DNA of 64,000 bases, taken from assembly GCA_013361525.1 (NCBI GenBank), contig JABFXY010000002.1, positions 62,001 through 126,000 on the forward strand, written 5' to 3'. Position 1 is the stretch's first letter; each line of letters opens with the position of its first letter. The DNA is from Polyangiaceae bacterium (GTDB lineage: Bacteria > Myxococcota_A > Polyangia > Polyangiales > Polyangiaceae). Below are positions 18,073 to 25,444 of this stretch, piece by piece. A program made the position numbers and the translations under genes. The notes under the pieces were generated by a model. It had not been told where the DNA came from. It worked only from the letters and a program-made list of their open reading frames with translations, and ran no database searches.

Positions 18073-18744
18073 TTACGGCTTGGGAATCCGCAAGGTGCTG
18101 ATCATCAGTGAGCCGCTCACCACGTACATCAAAGCGAGTGGGTGCAGCGCCCACGGCCCGAGCTCCATCGAGCCGAGCCAGAGCGATTCGCCCGTTTTTC
18201 CCATCGAGAACGCGGCGCCGAGCACGCCCACCAGGAGCAGGCTCGTCGGGATCGGCGTCCCCTCGTAATACTTCACCTTGCCGGTCTCGTCGGAGAGGGC
18301 GGACGCGGTCACGTTGTACCGCGCGAGGCGCGAAATGCCGCACGCGACGAAATAGCAGAGCGCCGCGGCGTCCCACCCACCGCGCAGTCCGAGCGCGAAG
18401 CCGAGGGCTGCGGGTGCCACGCCGAACGACACGACGTCGGCGAGCGAGTCGAGATCGCCTCCGAGGGGTGAAGACTTACGGCGCCAGCGCGCGACCTGGC
18501 CGTCGAGCGCATCGCAGACGAGGGCCAGCGGTAACAGGATGAACGCGGTGATCGCTGCGCCACGCTCGTTCTTCTCGAGGTAGAGCATGCTGCTCAGGAT
18601 TGCGCCGGTGCCGCAGAACGCATTGCAGAGCGTGATGACGTCCGCGAGCACGAACGTGCGAATCATCGAAAATGGCTTCTTGCGCTCGCCCGCCTCCGGC
18701 ACCGGCTTGGACGGCGGGGCCCCTTCCGTCTCCTTGCTCGCCAC
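18073..18744 (-). CDS. pssA: CDP-diacylglycerol--serine O-phosphatidyltransferase
   Basis: 223 residues from GTG 18744, placed 4 nt after AGGAGG; a GTG at 18759 would put the Shine-Dalgarno inside the gene. The CDP-alcohol phosphotransferase signature is visible (DALDGQVARWRR, then GGDLDSLADVVSFGVAP, giving D-G-x2-A-R-x8-G-x3-D-x3-D). Several hydrophobic helices follow, as in the Bacillus-type membrane enzyme. It joins CDP-diacylglycerol and serine to make phosphatidylserine, the precursor of phosphatidylethanolamine. It is 48 bp upstream of the OmpA-like gene on the same strand. Confidence 0.93.
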   Translation of the reverse strand: MASKETEGAPPSKPVPEAGERKKPFSMIRTFVLADVITLCNAFCGTGAILSSMLYLEKNERGAAITAFILLPLALVCDALDGQVARWRRKSSPLGGDLDSLADVVSFGVAPAALGFALGLRGGWDAAALCYFVACGISRLARYNVTASALSDETGKVKYYEGTPIPTSLLLVGVLGAAFSMGKTGESLWLGSMELGPWALHPLALMYVVSGSLMISTLRIPKP

Positions 18745-18819
18745 GAGTCCTCCTCGCACGATCTCGTCCGCGACTCTACCAGGACGAAGCCCGGAGCTTG
18801 GTTGTCGTGACCTCGCAAC

Positions 18820-18942
18820 CCGGCCCGCCCTAACGGGCGAGCGGGCCGGTGGCTCGGCACTTTTGCAATGCGTGTGAGCTCTGGGCTTTCTTGTTTCGGG
18901 CCGACCCAGCTGAACGCTGGGTCCAGTCCGCCCGAAGGGCGG
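18820..18942. repeat. three consecutive short hairpins
   Basis: The first pairs CCGGCCCG (18820-18827) with CGGGCCGG (18842-18849), with inner CCC/GGG. The second pairs ACCCAGC (18904-18910) with GCTGGGT (18916-18922), with one more G-C pair outside. The third pairs CCGCCC (18928-18933) with GGGCGG (18937-18942) over a GAA loop. All arms are perfect. They lie in one non-coding stretch just before the larger hairpin at 18959. Confidence 0.6.
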
Positions 18943-18958
18943 CCAAGCGACAATGAAG

Positions 18959-19060
18959 GGCTGTCCAGGCTTCGGCGCTCGGCTCGTCGTTCGGCCCGGC
19001 CTTCACTTGCGCGCGTGAGCGCGGACCGGGCGGAACGACGAGCCGAAACTTGGGACAGCC
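18959..19060. repeat. large ~100-nt inverted repeat (structured RNA or mobile repeat)
   Basis: Outer arms GGCTGTCC (18959-18966) and GGACAGCC (19053-19060) are perfect. Inside them a 20-bp arm starting CGGCTCGTCGTTC (18980-18999) pairs with 19026-19045 with one mismatch, around a ~26-nt loop that itself contains GCGCGCGTGAGCGCG. It ends 46 bp before the ATG at 19107. It could be a leader RNA, a small RNA or a MITE-like repeat; strand is undecided. Confidence 0.6.
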
Positions 19061-19106
19061 TAGTCCTAGGCATCGCCTGACGTTCGCGCTAAGAGCTGCC
19101 CTTGCC

Positions 19107-20225
19107 ATGGCAGACAAGACGCTGGAAGACATCGAGAAGGAGCTCGCGGACCTCGATAAGGAGTACGAAGACGGCTACTCCGGAAAAGATCGAAACTCCG
19201 TGAGCCCGGCCGGTCTCGAGAAGCTCATCGCGCGCACGAAGACGATCCGCGCGGATCTCGAGAAGCTCGGCGCCCTCACTGCTGGTGAAAACGCGGCGAC
19301 CGTGCTCGCGTCGATCGATGGCCGCACCGCGCTCTACGAGCGCGAGATCGTCCTCGTGAAGGCGGCGAACGAGATGGGGCCGGCGTTTGGTCGTTTCAGC
19401 GCCGAGGGCTCGGCCGCGAACTTCGTCTTCGATCGCTACAACCGGCACTACGCCGGTCAATCACGCGACACGCGCGATCTCGGCCTGCTCAAGGAGCTCG
19501 TCGAGGAGCTTCGTCAGATCAAGAAGCGAATGCTCGCGATCGCCCCGAAGAACCTGCCCGAGCCGATGCAGCGCGACGTCGACCTCGTCACGCAGAACAT
19601 CGAGCGCTACCAGGCCGAGGAGCGGGAGATCCCGCGCGCGCAGGCCGCCGGTACGCAAGAAGATCAAGCGAACCGATATGCCTTTTTGGCGAACCAGCAG
19701 TTCGCGGTCTACCAGAGCTTCTTCGCCGGCCAATCGCGCATCTCGCGTCGCCCGCAGTTGCTGGTTCGCGTGATCGAGAACCTGCGCCGCTATCGAACGG
19801 CGATGTTCGATCTGAAGAACAAGAACCTCAAGAGCACGTCGAACGACGGCAACATCGGAATCGTCGACGGCCGGCTCAAGGCCTACGACGCCGAGCTCGG
19901 CGAGATTCGCAAGACGCGTAGCTCGGTGAAGCTCGTCGACATCATGGGCACGCTCGGCAATGCGGCGAATGCCCTCTTCGAGGAGTATCGAAAAGACTTC
20001 GCCGGCAAGGACCGCACGACCGTGAGCGCCGAGCAGCTGAGCGCGCTCGTCGACAAGCTCGACGAGCTTCGTCGCCAGATGGAAGAGCTCGGTCGCGTCG
20101 AGAAGAACGAGACGAACACGAAGAACATCGACATCGTCCGCGATTACCAGGCAAGCTGGGTTCGCGAGTACCAGGCCGTTCGCGCCGCTCAAGAAGCCCT
20201 GAGCGCCGTGAAGACCAACGACTGA
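19107..20225 (+). CDS. cytoplasmic protein of four ~91-residue helical repeats
   Basis: 372 residues from ATG 19107; no signal peptide or membrane segment. Four tandem copies of a ~91-residue unit are visible, anchored at about residues 18, 109, 200 and 291. Each has an aromatic-rich phrase (YEDGYSGKDRN, YNRHYAGQSRD, YQSFFAGQSRI, YRKDFAGKDRT), then a Leu/Arg-rich helix ending in R..M..L or similar, then a second charged helix. The pattern predicts repeated helical hairpins or coiled coils. I do not recognise the family. It is preceded by the structured region at 18820-19060 and ends in a strong terminator. Confidence 0.82.
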   Translation: MADKTLEDIEKELADLDKEYEDGYSGKDRNSVSPAGLEKLIARTKTIRADLEKLGALTAGENAATVLASIDGRTALYEREIVLVKAANEMGPAFGRFSAEGSAANFVFDRYNRHYAGQSRDTRDLGLLKELVEELRQIKKRMLAIAPKNLPEPMQRDVDLVTQNIERYQAEEREIPRAQAAGTQEDQANRYAFLANQQFAVYQSFFAGQSRISRRPQLLVRVIENLRRYRTAMFDLKNKNLKSTSNDGNIGIVDGRLKAYDAELGEIRKTRSSVKLVDIMGTLGNAANALFEEYRKDFAGKDRTTVSAEQLSALVDKLDELRRQMEELGRVEKNETNTKNIDIVRDYQASWVREYQAVRAAQEALSAVKTND

Positions 20226-20251
20226 TCGACGAGCCGAGTCGAAAGTAAGAG

Positions 20252-20279
20252 AGGGTCGAACTCTCCCGCGTTCGACCCT
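20252..20279. terminator. bidirectional intrinsic terminator
   Basis: A perfect 10-bp stem (AGGGTCGAAC / GTTCGACCCT, 20252-20261 and 20270-20279) with an 8-nt loop. It is flanked by T-rich sequence on the plus strand and A-rich sequence before it. It lies between the convergent stops at 20225 and 20294 and can serve both genes. Confidence 0.8.
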
Positions 20280-20293
20280 TTCTCGTTGATGCC

Positions 20294-20836
20294 TCAGATC
20301 GAGAGCGTGCCGGTCCTCAGAAGATAGGAGAGCTTCTTTCGCTGCTCCCCATCGAGGATCGCGTGAATCTCGCCGAGCGCCTTCACGACGGCCTCGCGCA
20401 GCTGCTCTGCGCTCTTCACGCGCGCATCACCCGCTTCTTTGGCTTTCGCCGCGTCGAAGGTGTCGCCTGCGACGGCGTCCGCGAACGAGGCCACACTGCG
20501 TCGATTGTCGACCGATGCCTGCGCGCGCTCGGTCTTGAGATCGTCGAGGATCGTCGCGAGCTTCGCGACCTGCTCCTCTTCGAGCTCGAGCTTCCAAGCG
20601 AGGAATCGCAGCGGTCTGCGCACACCGAAGCCGCCGCCCTCGGCGTCCCAATCGGGCCCGCCGTGCGCGAAGGGGCCCCCGCCGCCGGGTCCGAACGGGC
20701 CCCCGCCGTGACGACCAAAACCTCGCGGACCACACCCGTGACCGTGACCGTGCATGTGCGCTCCATCGTGAGGGCCACAACCCGCGGACGGCCCGCAGCC
20801 GCCGCGCTTCCACCACCCGAAGAATCCAGGGTACAT
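20294..20836 (-). CDS. His/Gly-rich Spy/CpxP-like protein
   Basis: 180 residues. The N-terminal ~65 residues are Gly/His/Cys rich (HMHGHGHGCGPRG), suggesting metal binding. The C-terminal ~110 residues are helical and resemble the LTxxQ-type periplasmic stress chaperones (LELEEEQVAKLATILDDLK, then IHAILDGEQRKKLSYLL). A clear signal peptide is missing, so an envelope location is uncertain and a cytoplasmic metal-sensing role is possible. About 240 bp without a gene lie upstream. Confidence 0.75.
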   Translation of the reverse strand: MYPGFFGWWKRGGCGPSAGCGPHDGAHMHGHGHGCGPRGFGRHGGGPFGPGGGGPFAHGGPDWDAEGGGFGVRRPLRFLAWKLELEEEQVAKLATILDDLKTERAQASVDNRRSVASFADAVAGDTFDAAKAKEAGDARVKSAEQLREAVVKALGEIHAILDGEQRKKLSYLLRTGTLSI

Positions 20837-21076
20837 GGCTGTTCTGTGCTTTCTGCGCGCAGAGCAACCTCCGACGATCCGCGCGGATCCGAGCCTGCTC
20901 AGCGTGCTTTCTCAATCAGCCGGGGCTGATCGCTCCCGGCGGTTCTACGCGCCGACTCGAGGACGACGCGTGAGCGGGCGACAATGCCGCGCTCGTGGAG
21001 GAGTGTTGGCCCATGCCCCCCGCTTGTCAACGGGGCGATCTGGTTTGCGCGCATCGCGGCCTCGGCCGCGGCGCTT

Positions 21077-22930
21077 TCAGCTGCGATAGCGAGCGTCGTA
21101 TTGGAAGGCGCGCTTTTGCACCGCCGTCTGCCCGTCCGGGTTTTTGACGGCGACATCGACCAGCTTGCCGTCGTCACCGCCGGGGGTGTGCGCCTCGAGC
21201 ACGCTGCCGCTGATCTTTTTGGTCCTCACCGCGATGCCATTGACGATCACCGAGCAACCGTCGGCGAAGTTCTTTCCTTCGATCGAGAGCTCCGTGCCGC
21301 CGTCGATCGTCCCGCGGTTCGGAGACACGCTCGCAATGGTGGGCGGCAACATCGCCTCGTAGCGAAACCCTTTTGTCGCGACGCCCGGACCCGTCTCCGC
21401 CGAGGAGACCTCGACGTCCACGAGACCAGCTCCCTTCATCGGCGGCGTGACCGCTTCGATGCGTTGGGCGTTCTTCACGACCACCGACTTCGACGCCTCG
21501 CCGCCGAAACGGACCGTCGCGCCCTTCGGGAAATTCTCACCCTCGAGGACGACGCGTGTTCCGCCGCCGGTCGGCCCCGATCGTGGCTCGAGGCTCGAGA
21601 TCTTCGGCGCGCTCGGCGACTCGTAGGTGAATGCGTCTTCCACACGAACGCGAATGTCGTCGAGCGCCACCTCGATCGCGACCGCGCCCGGTGAGGTTCG
21701 AGGCGGAATGTCGGCATCGATGAGCTTTGCGCTCAACACGCGGCGCATCGCCGTGAGCTCGCCGATGCGCACGCGCACCGCCTCGGTGAAGTTGTCGCCG
21801 ACGATTCGAATCGTGAGCCCACCCGTCGTGAGCCCGCTCTTCGGGAACACGTCGATGATCTTCGGCGGCGCAGGAACGAGCTCGTAGGTGAACGCGCCTT
21901 CGAGCAGCGAGGTACGTCCATCGGGGTTTTCGAGCTTCACGTCGACTGCACCAGCAGCCTCGGCCGGGGGCACCTCGACGTCGATTTGCTGCCTGCTTCG
22001 ATGGTGCGTGACGGCTGGTTTGCCGCCGATCGAGACGCGCGCCTTCGAATGCAGATCGTCTCCACGCAGGCTGACGAGCTTGCCGCCGGTGACCCATCCG
22101 TTGTTCGGCTCCACGCTGGCGAGGGCAGGCACCCAGGGGCGGTACCGGAACGCGTCCTCCGACCGACCCATGAGGCCGTCGAACGTCGTGACGACGAGCG
22201 CGCCGTCGAGCGGCCCGTCACCAGCGGCAGGCAGCAGAAAACGAAGCCGCGTCGGGCTGTCGAAGGTGAGCTCCGGCGCGTGCGCGCCGAAGAGGTTGAG
22301 CGTGCAGCCTTCGGAGAAGCTCGTTCCTTCGAGGATGATCTCGATGCCGCCTTCCGTCGGCCCTTCGCTCGGAATGGCGCGCGTCACCACGGGCCCTTCG
22401 ACGAATTGGAGCGTCGCAGGCGGCGAGCGCTTGCCGCTCGGTGACTCGACGACGACTTCGACCTCACCGTTCATCTCCGGCGCGACGAAACGCAGCGTGA
22501 ACGAATCCACGACCTCCGCGATGAGCTCCTCCGTCCCGGCGAAGACGCGACAACCCGGTACGAAGCCCGCGCCGAACAGCGTCACCGACGTGCCCCCGCG
22601 CGCATTCACGCGGAAGGGTTTCACGGTCGTGACGACGGGTGCGGATGGGCCGAACGAAGCTGCGGGCGTTTCGAGCGGGGCATCCGTTTCGTCGGGGGGA
22701 TCGAGGATCGCATCGGGATCGGGAACGTCGAGATCGCTCGGTGGGTCCGCGATCGGCGCGCTTGGTTCGCTCTGATCGCTCGCGACCTCGGGCTCGGCCT
22801 CGGGCGCAGCCTCTACCGGGATTGGTTCGTCCGAACGATCCACCGCCGTCGACGGCTCTTGATCTGCCAACGTGGAGACCGATGGGGTCTCGATGGATTC
22901 TTCGGCGATATCGCGGTCGTCTACGCTCAT
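21077..22930 (-). CDS. protein with six IPT/TIG domains
   Basis: 617 residues from ATG 22930; an extension to a TTG at 22966 is possible. A ~120-residue acidic, Pro/Glu/Ser-rich head precedes six immunoglobulin-like IPT/TIG units. Each opens with P..G...GG. and continues G..F or G..L (for example IPSEGPTEGGIEIILEGTSF, VEPNNGWVTGGKLVSLRGDD, VSPNRGTIDGGTELSIEGKNF). IPT domains occur in adhesins and in surface receptors. No signal peptide is seen, which is odd for an IPT array; export by another route or a cytoplasmic role is possible. Confidence 0.83.
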   Translation of the reverse strand: MSVDDRDIAEESIETPSVSTLADQEPSTAVDRSDEPIPVEAAPEAEPEVASDQSEPSAPIADPPSDLDVPDPDAILDPPDETDAPLETPAASFGPSAPVVTTVKPFRVNARGGTSVTLFGAGFVPGCRVFAGTEELIAEVVDSFTLRFVAPEMNGEVEVVVESPSGKRSPPATLQFVEGPVVTRAIPSEGPTEGGIEIILEGTSFSEGCTLNLFGAHAPELTFDSPTRLRFLLPAAGDGPLDGALVVTTFDGLMGRSEDAFRYRPWVPALASVEPNNGWVTGGKLVSLRGDDLHSKARVSIGGKPAVTHHRSRQQIDVEVPPAEAAGAVDVKLENPDGRTSLLEGAFTYELVPAPPKIIDVFPKSGLTTGGLTIRIVGDNFTEAVRVRIGELTAMRRVLSAKLIDADIPPRTSPGAVAIEVALDDIRVRVEDAFTYESPSAPKISSLEPRSGPTGGGTRVVLEGENFPKGATVRFGGEASKSVVVKNAQRIEAVTPPMKGAGLVDVEVSSAETGPGVATKGFRYEAMLPPTIASVSPNRGTIDGGTELSIEGKNFADGCSVIVNGIAVRTKKISGSVLEAHTPGGDDGKLVDVAVKNPDGQTAVQKRAFQYDARYRS

Positions 22931-22973
22931 CGCGCTCAAGGAGAGCAGACGAGCGAGGACGGACAAAGCGCGA

Positions 22974-23657
22974 TCATGGTCGTTCGACCGTCAGCGAAGT
23001 TTCGTTCGCACGCTTGCGCTTGCGCCACCACCAAGTGAGCGTCCGGCGCAGGATGAACAGCGTCACGATGATGACGCCGACCAGAATGAAGCGCTCTTTC
23101 GGCTGATCTTTGACGGCATCGACCACCGAGCCGGACGCCCAGGTCACAACCGCGAGCGCTGGGATGTAACCGATCGCGCAGCCGAGCATGTACGGCGCGA
23201 ACTTCATCCGAGAGATGCCGAACAGCGCGTGCAGCAGTGGGTGCATCAAGAAGATCGCGCGAAGACCTGCGGTCGCGAGCCAACCGCGTTTCTCGATCCA
23301 GACGTCGTATCGGCGGATGCGCTCGGGTAGGCGAGCGCTCACCCAATCGCGTCCGATGAAGCGCGCGAAGCCGAATCCGACCGCGCTCGCGCCCATCGCG
23401 CCCGCGAGCGAGAGCCCGTACGCGATGGGGCGCGGCCACACGTACGTCGCGCCGATCACCAGCGCGAGCCCCGGCAATCCGAACGGTGAAATGAACGAAA
23501 ACACCAGGACGAAGAGCAAGAAGCCCCACGCCTCGAGCGCGAGCACCTCTTCTTTCAGGCGTGCGGGCTCTGCGAGCAGGGAGAAGAGGCCCCCTTGCCA
23601 TGCCCCCACGAGGAGACCCACGGCCGCGAACGCGAGCAGGAGCCTCCACTTGTTCAC
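22974..23657 (-). CDS. TVP38/TMEM64 family (DedA-like) membrane protein
   Basis: 227 residues from GTG 23657; TTG 23693 would add 12 residues. Several hydrophobic segments are visible (LLLAFAAVGLLVGAW, GFLLFVLVFSFISPFGLPG, ALVIGATYVWP, GALGASAVGFGFARFIGRD-type loop). The SNARE-associated/DedA core phrase F.(S)..G.PG and the 'FARFIGRDWV' region are typical. Such inner-membrane proteins move lipids across the bilayer. It sits 44 bp upstream of the IPT gene on the same strand. Confidence 0.86.
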   Translation of the reverse strand: MNKWRLLLAFAAVGLLVGAWQGGLFSLLAEPARLKEEVLALEAWGFLLFVLVFSFISPFGLPGLALVIGATYVWPRPIAYGLSLAGAMGASAVGFGFARFIGRDWVSARLPERIRRYDVWIEKRGWLATAGLRAIFLMHPLLHALFGISRMKFAPYMLGCAIGYIPALAVVTWASGSVVDAVKDQPKERFILVGVIIVTLFILRRTLTWWWRKRKRANETSLTVERP

Positions 23658-23765
23658 GGCCCCGAGGCTTTCGCGTTCCCGGATTGGCTGCAAGGGATGA
23701 AACGCGCCCGTTCGGGCGCGACCCTTTGCTCACGCGGTCCCTCTTTGCTAATCCGGGCCCCAGCC

Positions 23766-24986
23766 ATGACCCTTCAGCGTCCTATTCGTGCGCTCCTCCT
23801 CGAAGGCATTCATCCCGGCGCCCGCGACGTGCTCGCGGCCGAGGGGGTCAGCGTCACCCTGATGGACAAGTCACCGCCGAAGGCGGACTTGCCCAAGCTC
23901 GTGAAGGAGTACGACGTCCTCGGCATTCGCAGCAAGACGCAGCTCACGAAAGACGTCCTCGATGCAGCGACCGACCTCATCGCCATCGGCGCCTTCTGCA
24001 TCGGCACGAATCAGATCGACCTCGTGAAGGCGAATGCGAACGGCGTTCCCGTCTTCAATGCGCCGCTGTCCAACACACGAAGCGTCGCCGAGCTCATCAT
24101 CGCCGAGGTCGTCATGCTCTCGCGCCAGCTCGGTGATCGATCGCGCGAGGTCCACCTCGGGCAGTGGAACAAACGCGCGGTCGGCTGCCGTGAAATCCGC
24201 GGCAAGACCCTCGGCATCGTCGGTTATGGCCATATCGGCTCGCAGGTCGGCGTCCTCGCCGAGGCCATGGGCATGCGCGTCGCCTTCTACGACATCGCGA
24301 CGCGCCTCCCGATGGGCAACAACAAGCCTGCGCCGAGCCTCGCGGACCTCCTCGGCCAAAGCGACTTCGTCACCCTTCACGTCCCGGCCACCGCGCAAAC
24401 GCGCCACATGATCGGTGCCAGCGAGATCGCTCAAATGCGCAGCGGCTCGTACCTCCTCAATGCGAGCAGAGGCGACGTCGTCGTCATCGATCAGCTCGCG
24501 GGCGCGTTGCAATCAGGACACCTGGCAGGCGCGGCCGTCGACGTCTATCCCGAAGAGCCCGAAGCAAACGGAACCGGCTTCGTCTCCGATCTTCAAAACC
24601 TCAACAACGTCATCCTGACGCCCCATATCGGCGGTAGCACCGAAGAGGCGCAAGAAGCGATCGGTCGTGAAGTCTCGACGGCCCTCGCGAAGTTCCTCAC
24701 GAGCGGCACCACGAGCTCCGCCGTCAACTTCCCCCACGTCGATCAGCCGCTCTTGCACGGCAAACACCGCATCCTCAACGTGCATCGCAACGTCCCCGGC
24801 GTCATGAGCGACATCACGCGAATCATCTCGGACCAGAAGGCCAACATCTTCGGTCAGGTCCTCGTTACCGATCCCGCCATCGGCTACCTCGTCATGGACC
24901 TCGACCAGGAAGTCTCGAGCGAGGTCTGCGGTCAAATCGCGACGCTGCCGACCAGCATTCGAACGCGGCGGCTCGAGGATCGATAG
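23766..24986 (+). CDS. serA: D-3-phosphoglycerate dehydrogenase
   Basis: 406 residues from ATG 23766, the length of the E. coli enzyme (410). It has the NAD-binding GYGHIGSQVG, the catalytic Arg region LNASRGDVVV, Glu region YPEEPE and HIGGSTEEAQ, and a C-terminal ACT domain (HRNVPGVMSDITRIIS) for serine feedback. It oxidises 3-phosphoglycerate to 3-phosphohydroxypyruvate, the first step of serine synthesis. The first gene of the window is a paralog of its C-terminal half. Confidence 0.95.
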   Translation: MTLQRPIRALLLEGIHPGARDVLAAEGVSVTLMDKSPPKADLPKLVKEYDVLGIRSKTQLTKDVLDAATDLIAIGAFCIGTNQIDLVKANANGVPVFNAPLSNTRSVAELIIAEVVMLSRQLGDRSREVHLGQWNKRAVGCREIRGKTLGIVGYGHIGSQVGVLAEAMGMRVAFYDIATRLPMGNNKPAPSLADLLGQSDFVTLHVPATAQTRHMIGASEIAQMRSGSYLLNASRGDVVVIDQLAGALQSGHLAGAAVDVYPEEPEANGTGFVSDLQNLNNVILTPHIGGSTEEAQEAIGREVSTALAKFLTSGTTSSAVNFPHVDQPLLHGKHRILNVHRNVPGVMSDITRIISDQKANIFGQVLVTDPAIGYLVMDLDQEVSSEVCGQIATLPTSIRTRRLEDR

Positions 24987-25169
24987 CGGGCTCGCACCCG
25001 TAGGCGAGGCGTCGTGGCGGGCAGCGCGACGGAGCGCCGCGCATCCCAGCGGCGGTCGCCACGCCTCCAGGGGTGACGCAATCGCAGGCGCGTCCGGCGG
25101 CGAGGCCGTGCTGTCCCGGGCGGACTCCGGCCGAACAGCGCTGACGCGAGGTGTCCACCGCGGCGGCAT

Positions 25170-25214
25170 GGACCGAAGTGGGGGTGCTCGGATTGAGGCC
25201 CCTGGGGTCGGTCC
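25170..25214. repeat. structured hairpin repeat, copy 1
   Basis: 45 bp with outer arms GGACCGA (25170-25176) and TCGGTCC (25208-25214), an inner GGGG/CCCC pairing, and apex CTCGGATTGAG. It is clearly homologous to copy 2 at 25306-25349. Confidence 0.65.
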
Positions 25215-25305
25215 GGCCCACGCGGTCAGAGTCGGGGCTATGACGCAATTGCTGACGCAGCGACCGCCAGACTCGCTGGTTGTGACCGGCCAGCGCCATT
25301 CGTGC

Positions 25306-25349
25306 GGACCGAAGAGGGGTGCTCGGATCGAGACCTCCGGGATCGGTCC
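25306..25349. repeat. structured hairpin repeat, copy 2
   Basis: 44 bp with the same outer arms GGACCGA (25306-25312) and TCGGTCC (25343-25349), inner GAGG/CCTC and apex CTCGGATCGAG. Compared with copy 1, inner-stem changes occur on both sides and keep pairing, which suggests selection on structure. Confidence 0.65.
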
Positions 25350-25444
25350 GCACGGATCTCATCAGCGTGCCCGTCCAGTCGCGGATCCGGTCGATGACTC
25401 GCTTGCGCGTCTTTGTGAGTCTGCGTCGATCTCGCCCCCGCGGT

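Larger units (their letters stand above)
18745..19106. other. gene-free divergent intergenic region rich in inverted repeats
   Basis: About 360 bp between divergent genes. I see no protein gene here. It contains a row of inverted repeats (18820-19060), described separately, and must hold promoters for pssA (minus) and the repeat protein (plus). Confidence 0.7.
24987..25444. other. gene-free region with hairpins and two copies of a structured repeat
   Basis: 458 bp between serA and the convergent propeller lipoprotein. I see no convincing gene. An imperfect hairpin pairs GAGGCGTCGTGGCG (25006-25019, with three extra bases) with CGCCACGCCTC (25057-25067) just after serA. Two repeat copies follow at 25170 and 25306. 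Confidence 0.65.

Noticed and set aside
18663..19132. Minus-strand open frames over the hairpin region
   Set aside because: Their peptides come from inverted repeats and lack domains; treated as non-coding structure.
25006..25349. CRISPR-like array
   Set aside because: Only two repeat copies, unequal spacing and hairpin repeats far from any Cas gene.
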